Origin: Monilinia fructicola
Lineage: Eukaryota; Ascomycota; Leotiomycetes; Helotiales; Sclerotiniaceae
Reading direction: 5' to 3'
Length of the DNA: 64,000 nucleotides
NCBI GenBank assembly: GCA_008692225.1
Contig: VICG01000004.1
Span: 2,957,001-3,021,000, forward strand
Positions 23,652 through 36,915 of this stretch are shown one piece after another. The position numbers were made by a program, and so were the translations under genes. The first letter of the stretch is position 1. Every line of letters starts with the position of its first letter. The notes under the pieces were generated by a model. The model worked only from the letters and a program-made list of their open reading frames with translations. It was not told the origin of the DNA and did no database searches.

Positions 23652-25536
23652 ATTCCTTTCAGCAAAAAGATTGGTAATGTGTAATTGAATCCTGCCTGCG
23701 TGGTGTATTTTTAGTAGATGGTAACCTGGGGGTTGTATTTGTATCTTTTCGATGTTGTTTTCTTACTTTAATGTTGTAATGCTGTCACGAAGACTGTATA
23801 ATACCCAAATAGAATGTTTTCTGCAACATCAATTTTAGTTCTTTTCCATTTCACTCTCTTTGTAGTCATATTTTCAGCTATCGTAGTTGTCTCGCATATA
23901 TGGATGTAACATTAACATGGACAGAGTATCAGCATACCCCGTCGTATATGCAGTATCATTCATTACCTGGTGATGAGATTTTACAAGTCATAGAGAAAGA
24001 TCAATATCGATGCTTGAATCTACATTTCACAGATCTATGGGCGAAAGAGTACCAGCCGGTTTCGTATCTCGCAGTCTTCAACATCATCCCAGTCCGGCCA
24101 CTTCCTACCGGCCCGGATATTGCATTGTTTCGTGACAATCTAGTAGTGGAGGATGTATGCTATGTTGCTTACAGATGACAGAGGATCTCTGATACTTGTT
24201 AGGTTTCTGGAAAGTGGATATAGATATTTTATCGGGGCATCCCTTGACGGATGCCTGGTTTTCGGCGCGGCAATTCTGTCTTGAATTTGATGTTTTGAGT
24301 TCCCGGTGGAGATAAAGGTTCGTAGGCGGATCATCGTAGGCGCTTGTGTATGTAATTCGAGGGTCGAGATTGGCTTGAGCCTTGTGTTATGGAAGAGGTT
24401 GAATTATGCTTTGATATCATGATGTTGGCGAGAGGAACTGGGATGTGGATCTATGTAGTTGTTTAGTTAGTCGGTATATAGTCCTGAGTGGCTGTTTTAG
24501 AGAGCTTCGAGAAGAACTAGTATTGATAAAGATCTTCATATTTTTCAGTTTGTCTCGTTATTCTCTTCGCTAGAATCTCTTTCGTCTTCTCATTTCTTCT
24601 TGTTCCTTACCACCTGTCTTTGCTTGTCTCTCGTTCATCATCACCTATTTTGTGATATCGGTGTTGGCCCTCGCTTGGAGGTTTATTAGTTTGGTATCTT
24701 GACAAATAGATGTTGCAACCAACCCCTTATATCTAGCTGGATAGTAGAATTGGAAATGTTTGTATCTTGATGACTGATTCCGCTTGCTAATTGTCTTTAT
24801 TTGCTATTTTCCCCATGCTAGTAGATTACTAGTGTGCACTGAAATACACGCAGGCGGGTATATAAGGTTAGAACTCCAACGGTATCAAATTGATACTCTG
24901 AAGTTCTTCTTTCCACCATGGATCTAACTCTGTTGTTTGTCAGCATTTGATTTTTGAAATGAAAATATACTTCTTACATTATCATAGGCAGAGGGCAATT
25001 AGGCTTTATAACGTTAGTAGTCATAAATGTATTCACATTTTGGAGGCTTTGGAATCAGTTAACAAACAGTACATTATTCTTGGTGAAACTGAGGATTGAG
25101 ATACTCTAGTATGAAAAGTGATTCCACCCCATCTCTACACAGTGCTATTTTTCCGGACGCAGTGTTGTCTCCATTCAACCCTCTGTAGAACTTGCTCAAT
25201 TTCCCATCCCTTCACTCGTTTTCTCCCCCTGCTTCACTGAGAAGCTCCATGTACCATCCTTTCCACTTGATTTATTGATTGCAAACTGTCGCACCTGCTA
25301 ACCAGTCAAGTGATTGGTGATATAGGCTCAATCATGATATGCTCTCAATTCAGCTATCTATCACATATCCATATGCCATCTACCATGGTGCTCCATCAAA
25401 CATCTGAGCCAATCCTTTGTAAATGTGTAAAGGAGTACCGTCTCGATGACATGAGATACCAGCTTTCAAATTCAACATCAAGAGTCTTGGGGGGGATATC
25501 TTTTCGGAGAGATTATATCTGCCAGCTGGGCTATCA
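23652..25536. other. gene-poor region
   Basis: About 1.9 kb with no supported gene. A 92-codon plus-strand frame at 23900-24178 is open but has no recognised relatives or splice partners. A possible small gene cannot be excluded. Confidence 0.35.
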
Positions 25537-26397
25537 TCAAATAGGCACAAAAACACCTGGAGTGGGCCTAATATTCTTCCAGAACTTCAAAGTAGCTTCT
25601 CCCGGTGCAGGCCATGGATCCTCTTCCTTGTGGTTCAGAAACCGATCAAAGTCCCCCATGACTTTGATTGCGTCGTTGTGAATTGTGTTGAGCCGGTGGT
25701 AAAGAAAAGCATCATTGTACCATTCCTCATCGATATGAGCCCGGTGGAAATCTAGATCCATCAAACCGTCCGAGATATCCATGATTCGTAGATTACTCTT
25801 CTCTGAGTATTCTATGAAGCCAGGAGCTCCACCCCACTGTTTTTCAATGAGAATAGATAACTTTTTGAGTGCAGGACAGTGTATGCTGAGGAGAGTGTAA
25901 ACTTTGACTTGCTTGTCCATCATAAGATCGTCGCTAACCTCGAAGTCATACATTTCCTGGATGAAAGCATTATCCAGCGCAAGGGAGGTAATATTTCCAA
26001 GATTTCATATGCCCCCCATATCTGTATATTGCCATCAACGTATTTGTTTGCAGCAGAAGGGTATCCACGGTAGGCCGAACATATGCGTCTTTTAGTTTCT
26101 CGTCGTAGTATAGAACGTATCGAATACAGATGGAATCACCATTTCAATCTTCTCATACCTGCGAAAAATCTCGGCATTGAACTCTTTGCAGGCCATGAGA
26201 AATGGGAGTAGTTCAGGGTAGCAGGGCACAGAGATCCCTATCAACCTGTCGTCTTTATCTCTGTCTCTGTCGATAGAAAGACAGGCGGAAAAGTCAACAA
26301 TTGCTGGCTTGGGAAAGGCTCTTTCGATGACCGCGCATTGAAGTTCGGTTGGTAGGCGTGAAAATGGTAGGAATTCAGTGAGAATTGCTGGATTCAT
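25537..26397 (-). CDS. 2EXR-domain protein, copy A (two compensating frame breaks)
   Basis: N-terminus MNPAILTEFLPFSRLPTELQ carries the FxxFxxLPxELR-type start of the fungal 2EXR domain, an F-box-like domain of unknown function. Later blocks AYVRPTVDTLLLQ, ITSLALDNAF, LSIHCPALKKLSILIE and TLKFWKNIRPTPG match the intact copy at 44953-46056 (LQPQIDTLMI, VTHLALLNA, STRCPALEKLSLVV, ARFWEHRAPVPG). The frame is lost near 26130 (one base short) and regained near 26003-26005 (one A too many; correcting gives GGHMNLGNITSLAL). Net length is then 286 aa. There are no in-frame stops once corrected, so this copy may be functional. The role is unknown. Confidence 0.6.
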
Positions 26398-27360
26398 GAC
26401 TCGGATTTCCTGAAAGTTCGTAGATGGAGTAATGGTAGATGGATGGATGGATGGATGGATGGATAAACTGATGGACAGATGGTGAGTTAATCATTGATTT
26501 ATTCAACAAATTTGGAAGTAAATTCTTAGATAAACTATGAGTGTGTCAGGAATTTCTTTGGGAGTTGAGACTTTTGATATGTTTTAAAGAAGATGGATTG
26601 AAGGCCTTTATACAGTAGATGAGTGGATACCTAATAGAATGGGCCACCACCGTAAAAGAGCATACAACTTCGCAATATACTCAGCCTCTTACTATCTCTA
26701 TGGAATTATAAGAATAGTGGAAGTAATGGCGCTAAATACTCCCTTACACCAGGACGTACGACAGCTTTATTATACGTTGATCTAAAGACCTCAGATAGCT
26801 CACTGTACTTTCAAGACTGTTTGTGATTTGTATTGCTCTAAACCATATAACAGAACAAGAATCAAAGGCTACGTTTCATGTTATGTTCGCGGAAGAGGTT
26901 TTTCAAAGATATCGATATATCTATGACTTTGGAGCTAGCAATTTTGAGGTAGCATCTTAAGTTCGAAGTATGATTGATTGCATCAATGGATTACTCTACA
27001 TCATATGTATTTATCAAATAAAAGCATTCATGCGATTGCCACTTTTAAGTCTTAGCACCATGTACGATTTGTAAATCACCAATCGTTAGAATTCACCTAG
27101 AAAATCCCGTCAATGACTTCTCTATTCCAAGGTTCTGATTTCATTCGCTGATGTTTTAAATGGCCCCGGGAACACCTCTCATCTCAGAGCTTAATCTTTT
27201 CAGTCATATCCACAATCATCCTACTACTGATGAGCTAGATTAACAGAATTCGATATTTCTGATATTTTGATCAGATAGTTAAGCGAATTTAGCTGGAGTG
27301 TCTATGCGGCCAGCTTCTTTTTGAGAGTCTTCACTTCCCTATAACATGTTCTGTTTATAA
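26398..27360. other. intergenic region with (GGAT)n tract
   Basis: A (GGAT)n tract lies near 26436-26462, upstream of 2EXR copy A. The rest is ordinary AT-rich sequence with no gene seen. Confidence 0.4.
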
Positions 27361-27840
27361 GGGTGCGTTCGGATCGATTTATTTATGATATTTGACCCAA
27401 TATATTAGCCATATTGGGTCTAATATGCAGTGATCCGAACGCTATATTGAGTTAAATATAATATTAGGCCTAATATCGTGTGATCCGAACGTTATATTAA
27501 GTTAAATATAATATTAGGTCTAATATCATGCGATCCGAACGCTATATTTAGCCACATTTGGCCAAATAAAAAAATACCGGAAAAACACCCCTGTTTTCTC
27601 CACTTTTAGAGTATTTTTAAGCTAGCAGGGGTCCAAATATCACATTTGTCAACAGCAAGTTTTATCTGCTGTGGACAAATATATTTGCAACCCCTGTCAT
27701 ATTTTCTTCAATTTTTAACTCAAATAATATTAGCCTAATATATATTTGGCCACATTTGATCATATTAGCCATATTGGGCTCAATATATAATATATTCGAT
27801 ATTCGCCCCAATATTTTCGAAAATCGATCCGAACGCACCC
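27361..27840. mobile_element. 480-bp MITE, PIF/Harbinger-like, TAA target duplication
   Basis: Left end GGGTGCGTTCGGATCGATTT and right end its exact reverse complement; both flanks carry TAA (27358-27360 and 27841-27843). A 3-bp TAA/TTA duplication and termini starting GGG are the marks of PIF/Harbinger elements. The interior has no coding capacity. From about 27431 to 27545 it has about two and a half tandem copies of a roughly 54-bp unit that begins GTGATCCGAACGCTATATT and contains AATATTAGGCCTAATAT, itself a short palindrome. Confidence 0.85.
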
Positions 27841-28639
27841 TAAGTATATTAAGACAGTTTAACTTAGAAAGATCAGGTGAAGCGTGTTTGGAATTGTCAT
27901 TGGCTCCATAAGCTCTTCCTCTAACGCGCTAGTTTACCTGGAATGTATTGAGCTGCTACGGTATGTTTTTTCTTTCAAGACACTAATGATATTTGCAACA
28001 GCTGCTTCTTTTCGTAAACAAGAGCCTAGATACGGTTATATGTATTGTGTCTAACTGCGTCAGCCGTACCTCTGTTATGTTAAAAGTAGATCGTGTATAG
28101 AGCCTCGATAGATTTTTAAAATATCACACAAGAACTTCATCCCTCAGGGGATTGAACAATTCATACCTCCTCTTCAACATCTCAGATCTTATCCAAATTG
28201 AATCTGAACCCAGGAGAGATCATATTCATCTCATTTTTGATTTACATATTCTACAACAGCATGATCTACAAAACAGTTATGGGTTCTACTTCGAAATCCT
28301 TGGTCGTGGCAAATAGCAGCATAGTTGACCACACAATAGCGAAATCTCTCGATAGCGTTTCGCTATCTTTGCACCTTTTCAGTCGAGACTAAATGCAAGA
28401 TTTATTTTGAAGCTTTTCCGAGACAAAGAATGGTAAATTTTGGTTTCTATATGGAACGTGATTTACGAGTTATGGATGGAGAGAAGACCATCTACCTTAA
28501 TTCAGAACGATTTATATGAGGTATCTTGCTGCTTTTGTTGGCTTGCAGAAATTTCAAGGACTAGTTGTTCTGAAATTCCCATAAATTTGAGATCAATATC
28601 TCAGGTTCAGTCAAATTCTATCATGGCAGGATTGTGTTA
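27841..28639. other. intergenic; possibly the decayed N-terminal part of 2EXR relic B
   Basis: No intact gene. Open frames at 28198-28392 and 28440-28640 point toward the 2EXR relic that follows, but I could not align them to the family. Confidence 0.3.
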
Positions 28640-28965
28640 AGCACATTTATTCGGCCTATTATCGATGTTTTGATGGTTTCCCTCGCTGGATTCTTGGAAT
28701 TACATAACTAAGGAGGCAATATAAAATTAGCAAATATCACACATCTTGTTCTAGGAGATGATTATGAGAAGTTTTGGATTCATGGATACATAGAGAATGA
28801 AGAACCTCTTCCAAAATGCCGCTGAGCCAAGCTTTGTATTCTTCTCAGTACTAACTGCCCGGCCGTTCAGAAGCTGAGTCTTATCTTTGGCAGTTGGTGG
28901 AGTAACGGAAGTCCAAACTTTCTGGACATAGACTGCATCTCTATTCAGATATTGTATATTCTGAT
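28640..28965 (+). pseudogene. 2EXR relic B
   Basis: Reading from about 28640: STFIRPIIDVLMVSL, then a TAA stop, GGNIKLANITHLVLGDD, then a TGA stop, ILLSTNCPAVQKLSLIFGS. These blocks line up in order with copy A (YVRPTVDTLLL, NLGNITSLALD, LSIHCPALKKLSILIE) and with the intact copy at 44953. Two in-frame stops and the absence of a recognisable start make this a dead copy. It lies on the opposite strand to copy A, with the MITE between them. Confidence 0.65.
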
Positions 28966-30697
28966 GACCATGTCAAAATTTAACAGTCAGACCTTGTCAG
29001 TTACGATGAAAATCTTTACCTCTCTATTTCTGTCTACAAAAATCCATTCTAGCTAATGAATGATTCGGTAGGTGGTTCTTCCATGTGGCTCTAAATTCTC
29101 GACGAGAACGGCCTAGTCACCGTACTTGAAGACAGCCGTTTCCACACTCTTGAAGCTTTCTCTCTCATTAATATCCCACAATCTCAACTCACGATGCTAT
29201 CGCTACTGTTTTTTGACTTAGTATAGTTCTAGCGCACTAAATTTCATGTATCAGGTCTTCGTATGTCTCTATTCACTTCGTTACACCTATCAACTATCAT
29301 CACCATCCGAGCCTTGTTACCCATTACTTCGACAACTCCATATATTCTATGAGACCTGCCTCTCTTTCTAAGACGTCCCGTCATCTAGCAATGTCTGAAC
29401 TACCACCGAGCCCCTCATGCTCGGATCAAAAATATAAGTGGAGATACATATTAAGAGCTGTTAAGCGAGGTTCTCTCAATGGTGTAGATACGCAATTTCC
29501 AACAAGACCAGAGACGATCGAAGATCTTTCAGAATGAAGGGGAATCAGAAGTATGTATTGTTTATTTTAAATTTGATATTCATGATTCTGATGTTGGTGA
29601 AACTTTGAAAGGGTCTAAATCGTCAAATGATGAGTTCGTAGTGAAGATACCCGATGTCTTGTTTATACTAGTGGATTCGAGCTGCGGATCTAAATTTAGT
29701 GAGTGGTGGGATATGATGTGAGATTTAGGGCAGATGATCGAGGACTGACGGCTGAGAGTTTTTAAATATGATGTGTCTGGAACTTATGTTTAGTTATATT
29801 TGGAATATATAGATAAACGCAGTGAAACGTTGCGTACGTTTGGTTTTGTAATTGATAATTTCAACCAGCTGGACTAATTTGGTTTGCGTTCGTAATATCC
29901 TATGCTTGCAGGCATTTCAGGAAGTAGCGAGGTTGGGATTATTGTTTCCCTTTAGGAAGTTGGCTTTATTCTTACATCCTCTTCTCTTCTTTCATTTATC
30001 GTAGATCTATGCCTACTAATATCTTGAAAAATGTGTATACCTGATATTAAGATCCATCTAGCATCGGTTGGGTTATAGAGAGTCTTATTTATGTAGCGAA
30101 CATGCGTACGCAGTCTATCATCAAGTGTAGTTATTGAGCGCAATCCCAAGCTTAGTAAGAAAATAGGTCTAATGTCGATTAGTCGATTAGTCGCTTTTAT
30201 TTATAGTTCGGACTACCAGTTGCAGAAGTTATGGGGAGATAGGATGGCGTCATCGTTGTTGCTGTTGCTGATGGGTTTCGTGAATATTATCCTAGTGTCG
30301 AAACGTCAGATCTAGATTAGCTTTTCTTCAAAGATTCCCTTTCATTGACCGCTGGTGCCCGCACTCCATAGGTATCTATTGTACCTTCCTCTTGGATATT
30401 CTACTCAACTACTATATGGATTCGCTATACGACTTATCACTTCATCATTTCAAGTGTAGATTCATTTACGACAACATCCAACTCTTCTTTATTGACCTTT
30501 CACTTGCAGCAAATATCAGGATACTCATCCGTTGTTTGCTGAATAAAATTAACCATTATACAATCATTCCCTTTCGCACTTCCTTCTTGGGTATCTGAGT
30601 CTTTCCCTAGCTCACGTAGTCTAATTTTGTACAGATTTTGTTCAGATCTCACACCCTCGTAATCTTCAATTTTTGAGGTCTAATTATATTCAGAATA
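28966..30697. other. gene-poor AT-rich region
   Basis: About 1.7 kb with only short frames of no recognisable family. It contains the upstream region of the SNF2-type gene. Confidence 0.35.
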
Positions 30698-33600
30698 ATG
30701 GCTCCAACTACGATCATTGTTGATGACTCTATCGAGAAGAAGAGGATGAAAAACGAAGAACAAGGAGAACACCGGCATGGGCTATCTTTGGGTATGTCCC
30801 AAAACAATCTAACATCAATTTCTTCTGCTAATTCACGTTACAGAAAAAAATGATAAAGAACGCAACTGCACAAAAAACAATTTCGCCCCGAAACCAAAAA
30901 AAGAATACTCGACGGACCAACATGCCGAATCGGATTCTAGTTTCGTTGTATCATCACCCTCCTCACCAACCCCTTTCTTTTATATCTCCAAGTATATACC
31001 AGTAGGGTGTATACGCATACAAAAACGTGACTTCTCACTCTCAGATGATGAGTTTTCTTTATGCAAGATTTGGCACGCATTTTACCTCCCTAACGATAGG
31101 GACCACTTTCAACAGAGTATTTTGTACCTGCCAAACACTATACAAGGCAAACTTCTTCGTTTCGAACCACTTAAATCTTATCAAGGAATTCATAATGCTG
31201 GTTGGATCAGGATGGAATTCAAGTCCAACGATCGAAATAGTGGTCAAATAAGGATATATATTTTACCTAATGTAGAAAGATCGGGTTTAGATCGGTAAGT
31301 CAAGATCAATCCTTGAGTCTGCTTTGAAGTAATATCAATTGGTTTCCAGTTTGACTATACAACTGTGTGAAGGTATGGATTCTCTTCTCGACAATTTAGA
31401 CATTTCCCATGCCACTTGGCAAGGTAAATGGTCAAATGATACACCGTTTCAACATATTGACCCTTCTTTGGATGCGAGTAAATCCTCAAATAATATATCT
31501 TTATGTAAAATATTCAATTCTTTACCCTCACCAAGACCTAACCCAAAGGTTATTCATGATGAGTATATAAAAGAGGCAATGCAGTCAATTCTGAAAGGAA
31601 ATATACAAGGGATTGTCTCTGAAACGAAGATATATCCATATCAATGCCGAACGGCTGCAATGATGTTACAGCGCGAAGCACAAATGACCTATTTACTTGA
31701 TCCACGGCTGCAAAAGATCAAAGATCAGGCTGGGAATGACTTCTATCTTGATCGTGTTGTAAATGTCTGCCACAGAGAGCCACGTTTTTATGAAAACCCA
31801 CCAGGTGGGATATGCGCAGAGAGTATGGGCTCGGGGAAAACATTGATCTGCCTAGCTTTGATTCTTTCAACAAAACATCTGTCATCCCAGATACCAGTCA
31901 AGTATTCCGTTGGTTCAACCCCAATACGAAGTACTACAGGATCTCTCCTAGACATGGCAGCATCGGCCATTGGTAGGTTTGGATTCCCGTGGGAATTTTT
32001 GCTCAGGAAAATAGAGTCTGAGCAAGGGACCGAGTTTAGCCAAATTCGTCAAGCACTGCACCGAGGGAGAGGATATTACTGGGACACAGTCGATCAACCA
32101 CAAGGCAATACAGGCAAGCCAGCTAAAGAACCCAGAAAGATCTGGCTCACAAATGCTACTGTTGTAGTTGTTCACTCTCGTTTGATACGCCAATGGGTGC
32201 TAGAAATTGAGAAACATACAACTGGTCTCAATTATTTGGTCATGGATGATCTGGCCGCCCCTCTGCCAGCTGTGGAGGAATTATTAAAATATGACATTAT
32301 TTTATTGAGCAAGGATAGATTCAACAAAGATGCTGAATTGCATCATACTCCGCTTAAAGACCTTCGTTTCAAGCGTCTAATTACGGATGAATGCCATGGT
32401 TTTGGGGATCCTAAAGGCGCTTCGACAGACGGAGTGATGTCGGTCGATTTTTTGCACCTCGATGCGCGTTGGATTGTATCAGGAACGCCCACTAAATGTC
32501 CTTACGGCGGGGATGCAGATTCTTCAGTGAATCATGGTTTTCCAGATCTATCACTATCACCTGATACGTTTACCAATCAACAAAAGTTGCTCATTGAGCA
32601 AGAGCGCATGGATCTGAAGAGGCTCGGGAGAATTTTGAGCTTATATTTAAGTGCTCGACCATGGGCGAAATCGACAGCTCAGAATGATCAAGCATCATGG
32701 AAGTCTTTGATCATTGATCCACGATACAATCGTAGTATTGGCGGGAATGCAAATCTCATCAAGTCCAGTTTGAAAGGTATCATGATCCGACATAGGACGG
32801 AAGATATTAATGAACAACTTCATCTTCCTCCACTACACAAGAACATTGTCTACCTTCATGGTTGTTTTCAGAATAAGCTCTCCTTGAATCTTTTTTCCAT
32901 GATGATAGTCATAAATGCCGTGGAATCAGAGAGAAAGGGCATAGATTATTTGTTCCATCCAAAATCAAGAGGAGCTCTCCAAATTCTAGTCTCGAATTTG
33001 AGAGAGGCTTCTTTTACTTGGTCGGGATTCACTACTGCAATGATCGAGGACTCACTTGAAATCGCGAGGAAGTTGCTTGAAAAGGTCAACCTCAACTCGA
33101 ATGACAAAAAGCTTCTGCACAAAGCAATTCAGGTTGGGAATCTCGCTCTTTCGAACGCCATTTTTACTATGGTCAGCCGAACACATGAGATGCCCATGTA
33201 TATCAGGAGTTGTTTACATGAAGATACCAGATACGCATGGGCACTTGATAACCATGATGAAAATCCGACATTAATGGGCGCCAGACAGCTAATGTACGCC
33301 AAAGAGTTCTTTGAGTTACATGAAAACAACAACAAATTATTGCAACGTAATTTCCGACCTTCCGAAAATGGGACGAAGAAGAAAACAGTTTCAGAAGATT
33401 CTTCAGAATCTGGAAACGTTCAGAGTGTGCGACCAAACAGCATGGATCATATTCCAGACTCTGTGCCCCCTGTTTCGACCCAACGGATGGATGATAAAAT
33501 GTGGAAAACGTCGACTATCGCATCTACTGGCTCCTCTAAACTATCGTACATTATGGATCAGGTTTTTGTTCACCATAACCTTGAAAAAATCATCATATTC

Positions 33601-34855
33601 TACGAAACTGAGAACGTAGGGCATTATATTAGGGAATCACTGAGATGTATGGACATCCAATATTTGATTTGCAGTGAAGGAGATTCGGTATCCGAGTGTT
33701 CAATATGCATCGTGAAGTTCAATACTCTCACCGAGTTTCGTGTTATGCTCATGGATGTTCACCAAGCGGCTTTCTGCTTGGATATGATTGCAGCATCACG
33801 AATCTATTTTGTTAATCCTGTGTTGTCACCACAAATCGAGGCACAAGCTATCAAGAGAGCTCACTGCATCGGGCAACTGCGTCCAGTATATGTCGAGACT
33901 TTGGCCCTTAGGGGAACCATTGACGAGGTAATTTTGACAAGACGAGGTATAACAACTGATCAGACCCACGTGGATTTGAACAATGTTCTTGATGACCCCA
34001 GGTTGTACGACTGGATCCAAAATATTCCGTTTCATAAATTTCCAGATGGAAAAATCGAAGGACCATGTCAGTTGTCTCCACTTATGAATACCCATCTACC
34101 TTTCGCAAAGATCAATATCAATCGAGATGATATCGATTCTAAACTGCGCAAGTGGAAAGGAGGCAAGTCAATCAGATCTGGACTCACAAACAATATCAGT
34201 CAATGCGTATCTTCAGTTGCAACTGCTCTGGATACTTTGGACTTCAGTGACCTGATGAGACATCTAGGACCTGAAACCCAACTACGCATCTTTCAGCACT
34301 ATAGACGAGGCCTTCATGAGCGAAAAGGTAATGAGACGTTGGGCGAAGTAGACAATTCAATGGAAGACTGCGTGATAAGATATAACTTGATGGATATGGG
34401 GAGCAACAATTCCACTAGCGACGATATTATTCATATTGACCCTGATCTCATGGCCAGATTCAAATCTGCAAGAAAACAAACATCCCAGTTTTAGAAAAAA
34501 CAAGCGGCCCCCATTACCCTCCAGAGCTGGCACGGAAGTAAAAATCACCTCTAAGCCTCGGCTGCAAAGAGCGAGCTCACTTTCTTTGCGTAGTACGGTC
34601 ACACAGATCGAGCGTCAACAAGTAGCTCCACCAACCATGACAATTGAATCGGAGAATGAGGTGGGAAAGAATCTGGGGGTTGCAGATAGAGAGCTTGATC
34701 AAATGGTGGCAGTCACAGCAAAAGATGCTGAAGTTTCTGAACTTGCTAAAGCTGCTGAAGAGGCCGAAGGAAGCACTCTTACAATGGCAGTGTTGCAAGC
34801 TATTCATGCTGAATACGAGGCTGATCCTGATCATGGAAATTTATATGATGAATAA
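30698..34855 (+). CDS. orphan SNF2-family ATPase / helicase-like protein (one frame break near the 3' end)
   Basis: Exons 30698-30791, 30844-31294 and 31350-34855. SNF2 motifs in order: Ia region KIYPYQCRTAAMMLQRE, motif I (CAESMGSGKTLI), motif II DECH in LITDECHGFG, motif III region RWIVSGTPT, then a C-terminal lobe with KIIIFYETENVGHYI and motif VI QAIKRAHCIGQLRPV. Motif V is altered (HQAAFCLDMIAASR where SNF2 proteins usually have GGxGLNLTAAS). No RING or HIRAN domain is visible, so this is not a standard Rad5/HLTF protein. Expected location is nuclear, acting on chromatin or DNA; target unknown. The main frame stops at 34494, but a T-run at 34489-34492 one base too long hides a basic and acidic tail (RKNKRPPLPSRAGTE...DPDHGNLYDE). 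Corrected length is 1349 aa. Confidence 0.8.
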
Positions 34856-36915
34856 CGGTGTTTAGGGACTTTTGTATTATGGTGGTTAGCACGATGCTTT
34901 AGATCTAGGTTACGTTCATGATGCGATGGACATACATTATGGTTAGACTCTTGTGAATCTCCATGCAATGGATGGGATACCTCCATGGCCGCATCGAGAG
35001 ACAGCATGAGATAGTAGATAAGACATTATGCTTTAGGGGGGGCCATAGTAATAATTATAGATAATTTTGTGAGGAAAAGAAGGTACGAAGGTATTGAATT
35101 CGAAGTCTGTGGACATGTGTCATGGGACGGGAAGATCATGGACGGCGATCCAACTGCAATTGGAATCAAAGATAAACTTACCCAACTCCCAGTGCAAAGT
35201 CGCATTGTTGCTTAGAAATCTACGAAGTGAGTGTATGAACATGTATGGAAAAAAGTATGAAATCACGTGCACCAAATCTTCCTGCAGAAGTTTTGCTGCA
35301 TGGATATCATTTACAAATGGTAAATTGATGAAATGGAGATGCTCCTCTTTCCACTCGCTCACTAGTGGTGAGTCGTGAGTGAGAGTCAATTTTCAAAAAT
35401 CGTGAAAACGTTTGGATTTTGAGTTTTCGGCGCTAGTGGAATCTGGGGAGGAGAGATGAGAAAAAGCTGGGGAAATCGCGAGCGTCACGTGTATGTGGAA
35501 GGCTTGTTGCATGTTGGGGTAAGAGGAAGAAAAACTCATCAGCATGAGATTCTGCTGTTAGCGCCAATTGCCAGCCAGATTCAAAGCCTTGTCGAATTCC
35601 TTTTTGTAGATGTGCAACAAAAGGTTTGATGGGTGTGAAGGCACGTGATTTTTATGCATTTTGACAACATCCATGTGTGCGTAGATTGGATGTAATTTGG
35701 TGAGTTTGGAGCAGGTCGCATGGAGGTGCAATTCTTGGGACCTGTCGGCCATGGATTTCCGGACGATGTTTGATCATGACTTTGCAAGGGTTGAAGGGTA
35801 TACGGCAAGAGGTGGGTTCGTGTTGGTACGGAAATGGGGTATGCGTAGCCCGATCTAGATCTAATTTACAATTCGGATTTTCTCAAAGTTTCGGCATAGC
35901 TCTGCTCGGGAGTTTGGGCAGGCTTTAAGGAATAAGAGCTTGTTAGTTTCTGCGGGTATGTTGACTCATAGGATCCAAAAATCTTTTGGGTACAGCGTGA
36001 TCATATTGTTGGTCGGTAGTGAAAGCAAGGTTAACGTTATCATCTTGGGTTCTCCTGAAGGTGCGCTTGAAAATCATGCATTGAGCATCCGATGGGAGAC
36101 GCTCGAATGGTTTGAAATTCCCAGGGTGTGATTATTCGATCGTCGCTTTTTCATGATTCAATTCTTCCATCAGTGGACACCATCGACACATGATGAATTG
36201 CAGATTAGATGAAATGAGACGCGACAGGTCTTGATGATTGGGTTTGTAATGTTTATAAGGTAGATCGAACGGGTCTATAGAATATATCTCGATGATTCAT
36301 GGATTATATAATGAAATAAAGTATTTTACTATAGAGGGAGGCCGTGCAAGTTTTATTCTAAGATTACAATTTTCAGTCCATTGATTAGTAATAGGTAGAA
36401 CGTATTATATAATTTCGCTTAAGTGAATAGGAGAAAGTGGATCGCATGTCCTGCTCGCTTTGCCGTACAAATGAGTCCATCTTGTGAAATGAATAGTAGC
36501 GCCAAATACAAAATGAGTGATGTTGCCTAGTATAAGTACCTGGGTATATGTCATTTTGACCATATCTTATCTTCTCGCTACTATTTGGTCAAAGTTTTGA
36601 TTTGACTCATACATTTTGTAGGGTAGGAATTACATTCATATAATTAGACTCATAATGCTCAGCGAATCACTCTATTAAATTCAAGAAATAACAAACTTTG
36701 ACTTAAATCTTTGAGTCAACACAAATTTTCAATCAAGATTGATAGGGCTTAGTTCGACCGGCGTATTTTTCCTTACCTAGGTAATTACAGAGATCCCCCA
36801 CCTTTCTGGTAAGATAGTCTCTACACAAAACAACCTCATCGATCTTCGACTATTCAAAATCAAACGAAATATCATACCTTAGTCAAAAAGAACCTTTATC
36901 AAAATTTACAGCAAC
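34856..36915. other. gene-poor region
   Basis: About 2 kb with no supported gene on either strand; open frames are short and lack family resemblance. Confidence 0.35.

Noticed and set aside
23900..24178. 92-codon plus-strand frame downstream of isc1
   Set aside because: No family resemblance and no exon partner; kept only as a remark in the intergenic entry.
34436..34855. Separate 139-codon gene after the SNF2-type gene
   Set aside because: It overlaps the SNF2 frame and joins it when one T is removed at 34489-34492, giving one 1349-aa protein.
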